Shown in pieces: positions 5,916 to 9,934 of a stretch of DNA of 9,934 bases (the stretch's first letter is position 1; each line of letters starts with the position of its first letter). Below the pieces are notes generated by a model. It did not search any database. It worked only from the letters and a program-made list of their open reading frames with translations, and had not been told where the DNA came from. Position numbers and translations under genes: made by a program. The DNA lies in the NCBI GenBank assembly GCA_902489595.1, contig CABUAS010000069.1:1-9934 (forward strand), written 5' to 3'. The DNA comes from an uncultured Oscillospiraceae bacterium (GTDB lineage: Bacteria > Bacillota > Clostridia > Oscillospirales > Acutalibacteraceae).

Positions 5916-7619
5916 TCACTTATCCTCACATATTATTTTTGAATCAACTATCTGAACATATTTATTGCATATTTCAAGAGCCGCTTTTTTATGGCTGACG
6001 ATTATGCAGGTTTTGTTTTCAAGCTGTTTCAGATTCATTAAGAACTGCTTTTCGGTCTCTTCGTCAAGCGCCGAAGTTGCCTCGTCAAGCAGAAGCACGG
6101 GAGATTTTGAGAGCAGTGACCTTGCAATGGCAAGACGCTGAATTTGCCCCTCAGAAAGCCCCATTCCCTTTTCACCGATAACAGTTTCAAGACCGAGCGG
6201 AAGCTCGTCAATAAACTGCTTTGCGCAGGAAATTTTTACTGCCTTTTCAATTTCTTCATCGGTTGCATCGCTGTTGATAAAGGTTAAATTATCACGGATT
6301 GTGCCCGAAAGGAGCATATTGCCCTGCGGAACATATGCAAAAAGCTTTCTTGTGTGACGGTCTACGGGAATTTTGCCGTCTGAAAGTTCAAGCGAAATTG
6401 AACCGCCGTTTACCGAGAATACTCCAAGAAGAAGTTTCAAAAGTGTACTTTTGCCGATTCCCGAAATGCCCATTATGGCAACAAAATCGCCTTTTTTAAT
6501 ATTCAGCGAAGTATTGTCAAGAATAGTATCTCTGTCATATTTAAACGAAATATCCCTAAATGAAATCGACTGTAATTTATCGTAAGTTGCGATTGTATCA
6601 ACATCACTTTTATTGCTTTCCTCTTCATCAGGCAGATTGCAGATTTCCATAAGCCTTTCACCTGACGCAACAAGAGAATAAATTTTGGGCAGAATGCCCG
6701 AAAGACTTGCAAACGGCGCCTGAACCTGATTTACAAGCTGAAGCATAGCAGTAACCGTGCCGTATGTCATACCGCCTGACAAAAGGCGGAACGCACCGAA
6801 AGCAAGTGCAAAAACATAGCCGAGATTGAAAGTAGCCGAAATACCGCCGTTTGCGATAATATTGAAATGGCGGCGTTTCATTTTAACTTTATAGTTTTTA
6901 TCCTGAAGCTCATCGATTTTATCCTCAATTTTATCTTCAACAACAAAAGATTTAACAACGAGCAGATTTATAATCGTTTCCTGAATGAATGAACGTGTAA
7001 CGCCTTCTGTGCGCTGAACTTCTTTATGAAGTTTTTTCAGCGTGCCCCTGAAAACTCTTACCGAAAAGAAAACAAGAATACCGCCGACAAAAAATACAAG
7101 AGCAAAAATCTTGTCAATAACAACAAGATACGCAAAAGCACACACAAGTTTTACCATAAAGAAAACAAAACTCGGCAGAATTGTTGTTAAGCCATCTGCA
7201 ATAATTGCGACATCATTAAACATTCGGTTTTGCAGTTCACCTGTATGATAGGCAGAAACTTTTGAATAATCTTTTCTCATAATCTCGGAGAGCATATGCT
7301 TTTTGAGAATCATTTCCATTCTGCCTTTTGAGCGCTCAATAAAACTGTTTCCGACGAGATTCAAAACAAGCTGCCCCATAATCAAAAGCAAAAGATAAAC
7401 GGCATAACGGATAACATAATTCTTATCATGATAAACTACTGCGCCGTCAATAATATGCTTTGAAAAATTTGCATAAAAAATCGAGGCAGCCGCACCGACA
7501 GTGTTAGTAAAAATAATCACTGCAATTTTGCCTATCTGACTTTTGCATATGCCGATAAGCCAGTTGATTACTGACAAATCGGATTTTGAAATTTTCTTTT
7601 TGAAAGTTTTTTCAGACAA
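5916..7619 (-). CDS. ABC exporter, fused membrane and ATPase domains
   Basis: A 567-residue half-transporter of the exporter type, expected to work as a homodimer or with a partner. The membrane domain spans about 20-310, with hydrophobic segments near 30-50, 72-92, 150-187 and 260-282. The ATPase domain follows: Walker A GISGIGKST (384-392), Q432 in YVPQGN, signature LSEGQ (488-492), Walker B LLLDEATSALD (509-519) and H-loop H543. It lacks an N-terminal C39 peptidase domain; instead a separate S24/S26 peptidase lies one base upstream. The start is TTG at 7619 with AGAGGA 7 bases upstream, and there is no better-placed ATG. It is followed 2 bases later by the hydrolase. The adjacent processing peptidase suggests export of a peptide or protein, but drug or lipid export cannot be excluded. 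Confidence 0.93.
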   Translation of the reverse strand: MSEKTFKKKISKSDLSVINWLIGICKSQIGKIAVIIFTNTVGAAASIFYANFSKHIIDGAVVYHDKNYVIRYAVYLLLLIMGQLVLNLVGNSFIERSKGRMEMILKKHMLSEIMRKDYSKVSAYHTGELQNRMFNDVAIIADGLTTILPSFVFFMVKLVCAFAYLVVIDKIFALVFFVGGILVFFSVRVFRGTLKKLHKEVQRTEGVTRSFIQETIINLLVVKSFVVEDKIEDKIDELQDKNYKVKMKRRHFNIIANGGISATFNLGYVFALAFGAFRLLSGGMTYGTVTAMLQLVNQVQAPFASLSGILPKIYSLVASGERLMEICNLPDEEESNKSDVDTIATYDKLQSISFRDISFKYDRDTILDNTSLNIKKGDFVAIMGISGIGKSTLLKLLLGVFSVNGGSISLELSDGKIPVDRHTRKLFAYVPQGNMLLSGTIRDNLTFINSDATDEEIEKAVKISCAKQFIDELPLGLETVIGEKGMGLSEGQIQRLAIARSLLSKSPVLLLDEATSALDEETEKQFLMNLKQLENKTCIIVSHKKAALEICNKYVQIVDSKIICEDK

Positions 7620-7620
7620 A

Positions 7621-8097
7621 TTAATTTCCTCTTTTTAATATTCTTCTTTTAACAAAGCGTATGCCGCGGTTAATAAACATAGTAAGCGGTCTGAGCGGCA
7701 GAATAGCAACCCAGAATCTTGAATAAACCTTATATGCTTTATTCTTTTCAAGGTCAATATATTTTTTTCCGTTTTTATAAAAACCGACAAGTTTGCCTGC
7801 TATCATATCATCGGTTACAATTTCACGGCGGTTTGTATTATCGCCGAAAATTTCATAATGGTCATCACACACTTTGACAATGCGGTGCATAATAATTTTG
7901 CCGCCTGTTCCACGGTAAACGGGAATATCATATTTATTCAGCCTGCCGCTTGTTTTTGCAACGATAATATTGTCTTTCTGATGATGAATAAGCGGCTCCA
8001 TGGAAATGCCCGAAGTAAGACCGGAATACACGCCTGTTTTATCAAGAATGGCAGTCATCTGTTCAAAATCAGTGATATTATTATCCGTTTCAGACAC
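7621..8097 (-). CDS. S24/S26 family peptidase (SipW-like signal peptidase)
   Basis: About 158 residues. Numbered from the GTG at 8097, the nucleophile block is SGISMEPL with S32, and the second block is IIMHRIV with H71. A histidine rather than a lysine as general base is the type seen in SipW and the eukaryotic/archaeal signal peptidases. A third conserved piece, FGDNTNR, and the IAGKLVGF strand follow. The C-terminus has a short hydrophobic stretch (FWVAILPL) and ends very basic. There is no clear N-terminal membrane anchor. The start is uncertain: a strong GGGAGG lies over the GTG itself, the codon at the ideal distance is ACG (8088), and the next ATG is at 8058. It is the first gene of the operon, one base before the exporter, which suggests that it matures the exported substrate. 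Confidence 0.82.
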   Translation of the reverse strand: MSETDNNITDFEQMTAILDKTGVYSGLTSGISMEPLIHHQKDNIIVAKTSGRLNKYDIPVYRGTGGKIIMHRIVKVCDDHYEIFGDNTNRREIVTDDMIAGKLVGFYKNGKKYIDLEKNKAYKVYSRFWVAILPLRPLTMFINRGIRFVKRRILKRGN

Positions 8098-8103
8098 CTC
8101 CCG
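8086..8103 (-). promoter_or_regulatory. Strong ribosome-binding site facing an ACG codon
   Basis: CGGGAGG (8103-8097) is a strong Shine-Dalgarno sequence. Eight bases downstream the in-frame codon is ACG (8088-8086), followed by codons for DNNITDF. No ATG, GTG or TTG lies at a normal distance: GTG 8097 overlaps the site and ATG 8058 is 38 bases away. Confidence 0.6.
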
Positions 8104-8137
8104 AGATATGCAGAATAACAAAACTTTATCAATTTAC

Positions 8138-8166
8138 ATTGTAACACACTTACAATCAATATGCAA
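8138..8166 (-). promoter_or_regulatory. Predicted sigma-A promoter for the peptidase-exporter operon
   Basis: On the minus strand TTGCAT (8166-8161) is separated by 17 bases from TACAAT (8143-8138). The -10 matches at 5 of 6 positions; the -35 is weak. The expected start near 8131 gives a leader of about 30 bases before the ribosome-binding site. It lies just downstream of the terminator of the preceding gene pair. Confidence 0.5.
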
Positions 8167-8167
8167 T

Positions 8168-8202
8168 AAAAAAACAAAACGGGAGGGCACAGAGGCCCTC
8201 CC
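8168..8202 (-). terminator. Rho-independent terminator after the secreted-protein gene
   Basis: On the minus strand GGGAGGGCC with GGCCCTCCC-type arms (GGGAGGG at 8202-8196 and CCCTCCC at 8187-8181, plus one G-C pair inside) is followed by GTTTTG and seven T (8174-8168). It begins about a dozen bases after the stop of the gene at 8215. The stem is a copy of the dispersed palindrome, here joined to a good U-tract. Confidence 0.8.
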
Positions 8203-8207
8203 CTACG
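8180..8207. repeat. GTAGGGG-type intergenic palindrome, copy 3
   Basis: Arms GGGAGGGC (8181-8188) and GCCCTCCC (8195-8202) with a 6-base loop, followed by CCTACG. Nearly identical in its outer parts to copy 1 (637-664), differing in the loop. On the minus strand it begins CGTAGGGGAGGG, as does copy 1. Confidence 0.78.
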
Positions 8208-8214
8208 ATTAAAA

Positions 8215-9009
8215 TTACACTTTAACCTTTTTCTTTGACGCAAAGTTGATAATGAGCGCCGCAGCACCCAAACCAAGCACCGCACCCCCTGCGATTAAGG
8301 CATATTGCGTATTGTTATTTTCAATATATCCTGCTCCGCCGTCATATCCTTCTACAGAGGTGTAAAGTGATGCTATATACTTAATTTCATCGTAAGAATA
8401 CAGTCTGCTGTCAGAGGACAAATCGCCATACATTTTACCATTTTCATCCGAACCGTTTAAAATCAAAAACTGCACATCTTCATTCTCTTTACAAACTGCG
8501 GCAATAGTTCTTAATTTACCGCTAACACCACCAAACAAATAAACATTTGCATCATTTACACCATTTTTTTCAAGCAATTCTTCAATAAATTCAATATGGT
8601 TAAATCTTTCAGTACTTTCTTCTCCGCCTACAGGTACAAAGCATCCTTCACGAACCTCGTCATCAAGATAAATGCAATGTGTTTCTTTATCACCGTATAC
8701 AGGAACACTGTAAAAACGATACGGAGCATTTACACACAATTCTTTTATGATTTCTTCTGTCATTACATCATAATCAAGTAATTCATAAACATCTAAATAT
8801 ACTTTATATGTTTGATCAAAGAAAATATCGTTTTCATTTATTTCCTGCATTAAGACTTCTGATGCATAATCCATTATTTCCTGTCGATTTTCCGGAGTTA
8901 TTTCAGGCGTTAAATCTGTTCCATCAATATTATTACCTGCAAAAACAGTTATACAATTTGAAAATAATAATACAAAAATTATTAACGCTGATGCTACTAT
9001 CTTTTTCAT
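8215..9009 (-). CDS. Secreted protein of unknown family with C-terminal membrane anchor
   Basis: I do not recognise this 264-residue protein. Residues 1-25 form a typical signal peptide (MKK, hydrophobic core VASALIIFVLLF, cleavage probably after VFA). Residues 26-230 are acidic and have no membrane segment; four cysteines are spread through the mature part (92, 112, 123, 173). Residues 235-257 form a Gly/Ala-rich helix followed by KKKVKV, so the bulk should be outside the cell, tethered by the C-terminus. No LPXTG motif. The start ATG 9009 has GGAGTGA 5 bases upstream; an upstream GTG-type extension to 9090 would put 27 unlikely residues before the signal peptide. The gene begins 19 bases after the stop of the broken cysteine protease, suggesting one transcript. 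It could be a partner, target or inhibitor of that protease, but nothing in the sequence proves this. It is followed by the terminator at 8168-8202. Confidence 0.8.
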   Translation of the reverse strand: MKKIVASALIIFVLLFSNCITVFAGNNIDGTDLTPEITPENRQEIMDYASEVLMQEINENDIFFDQTYKVYLDVYELLDYDVMTEEIIKELCVNAPYRFYSVPVYGDKETHCIYLDDEVREGCFVPVGGEESTERFNHIEFIEELLEKNGVNDANVYLFGGVSGKLRTIAAVCKENEDVQFLILNGSDENGKMYGDLSSDSRLYSYDEIKYIASLYTSVEGYDGGAGYIENNNTQYALIAGGAVLGLGAAALIINFASKKKVKV

Positions 9010-9028
9010 AAAAATCACTCCATTCTGA

Positions 9029-9920
9029 TTAATATACAAGCACTGCTCTACAATAACCTGTACCTGATACGAATTTATAATTCCCGGCAATCATTCCTTT
9101 AAAATCATAATATTTTTTCTGGTTTTCTTCTCGAAGTCCACGTCCGGGATCAATTACCCATATTCTGCCCAAATGTTGATCATATCCTGCTCCAACAACA
9201 GCGTGCCCACCTTTATCGTTGCCCAATTTATCGTTGTTCCATTTTAATCTAATTAAAAACGGATGATTTTCATCAATTTTGTCTCTTAAATCGTTAAACA
9301 CAATATTATATCGTGAAACACTACTGCATTTCTTAGTATTTCCTGAAGCAAAATATATAGCCTCTTTTTCTTCTCGCTCGTTCCCTGGATTAGCTTCAAC
9401 TTTCCTTTAATGTAATAAACTATATCAAATTGACTAATGGTACTATTTGTATTATAAGTTCCAACCATTTCTGAACTTGCTGCCCAACACCAACTATCTT
9501 GAGCCTGTTCAACACGATCAATATCAATTTTAGTCGTCATAAGAGCACCCTCATGAGCACCGCTTTGATAAAATGTATATGTTCTGCCAGCATAAGAAAA
9601 CGACTCTTTATTCATACTGCCGTCTGAACCGTCAAAATAATACCAAAAACCGTTAATTTTATTCCAACGGTACACCATAATACCTCGTGAAGTAAAATAA
9701 TACCATTTTCCGCCGTCTAAAAACCAGCCTGTGTGCATTACGCCGCTCGGGTTCAGATAATACCAATTACCCTCCCACTGAAGCCATTCAGTCCACATCC
9801 AGCCATTTTCATCAAAGAAATACCAGCTGCCGTTTCGCTTACATCATCTGCAAAAGCGTAAAACGGTAATGATGTTACAGAAATCATCATTGCCAGTATA
9901 ATCATTAAAATTTTTTTCAT
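9029..9920 (-). pseudogene. Secreted papain-like cysteine protease with cell-wall-binding repeats, two frameshifts
   Basis: The gene starts at ATG 9920 with GGGG 7 bases upstream and encodes a signal peptide (MKKILMIILAMM to FYAFA). A one-base deletion at 9839-9840 (GTAAG where GTAAAG would read through) breaks the frame. The next frame holds about four aromatic cell-wall/choline-binding-type repeats (GSWYFFDENG, GNWYYLNPSG, GKWYYFTSRG, GFWYYFDGSDG), then QAQDSWCWAASSEMVG with the catalytic Cys. A second one-base deletion near 9401-9403 (GGAAAG) shifts again to a frame with GGHAVVGAGYD (catalytic His) and IWVIDPGRG (Asp/Asn position). Restoring both bases gives 297 residues with Cys145, His240 and Asp258, as expected for a papain-like/C39-like (C70-type) secreted protease. 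As read, the signal-peptide frame stops early, so the product is not made. It is either a recent pseudogene or a sequencing artefact. Confidence 0.85.
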
Positions 9921-9934
9921 TTTTGTTCCCCTCT

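Noticed and set aside
7858..8212. Two plus-strand open frames over the peptidase gene and its promoter, considered as a possible small peptide substrate
   Set aside because: They lie antisense to the conserved peptidase, have no convincing leader or core peptide pattern, and one runs through the promoter and palindrome.
9029..9301. A separate 90-residue protein with GGHAVVGAGYD
   Set aside because: It is the C-terminal third of the same protease; the frame extends upstream to the deletion near 9401 with sequence that joins the Cys domain.
9286..9798. A separate 170-residue wall-binding protein starting at ATG 9798
   Set aside because: The ATG lies inside a binding repeat (its frame is open upstream with KRNGSWYFFDE), and the end after IKGK is frame-shifted nonsense; it is the middle of one broken gene.

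Overview
The window looks like chromosome from a low-GC, Gram-positive, spore-forming member of the Clostridia, probably a gut Oscillospiraceae/Ruminococcaceae-type organism. The evidence is an A/T-rich composition, a sporulation spoIIGA-sigE pair, strong Shine-Dalgarno sites, TTG starts, and short GC-rich intergenic palindromes that begin GTAGGGG. It has no RNA genes, insertion sequences or CRISPR array that I can see, and no gene-free stretch above 300 bases.

Layout. Positions 1-592 (minus) hold the 5' part of an ABC-F ATPase that runs off the left edge. It is divergent from manA (767-1720, plus), and their predicted promoters overlap back to back. After manA come a clean terminator and a small DUF378 membrane protein (1802-2011, plus). 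This gene converges on sigE-spoIIGA (2075-3579, minus), the early mother-cell sigma factor and its activating protease. Upstream of these, and also on the minus strand, is a tight four-gene unit read from about 8131 to 3656: a SipW-like S24/S26 peptidase, an ABC exporter, a family 2 glycoside hydrolase and a cyclophilin. At the right end (9920-8215, minus) lie a broken secreted cysteine protease with cell-wall-binding repeats and a secreted, C-terminally anchored protein of unknown family.

How the genes fit together. SpoIIGA is expected to cleave pro-SigE at the onset of engulfment. Its start region overlaps the terminator of the upstream operon and a promoter with a Spo0A-box-like element, a compact arrangement worth checking. 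The peptidase and ABC exporter are adjacent and translationally close, which suggests joint processing and export of a peptide or protein, but no substrate gene is visible here. The protease pseudogene needs exactly two single-base insertions to restore a full 297-residue protein, so either the gene has recently decayed or the sequence contains errors.

The most interesting observations are the nested terminator/promoter/start at spoIIGA, the doubly frameshifted protease, the missing conventional start codon of the S24/S26 peptidase, and the GTAGGGG palindrome family, one copy of which serves as a terminator.
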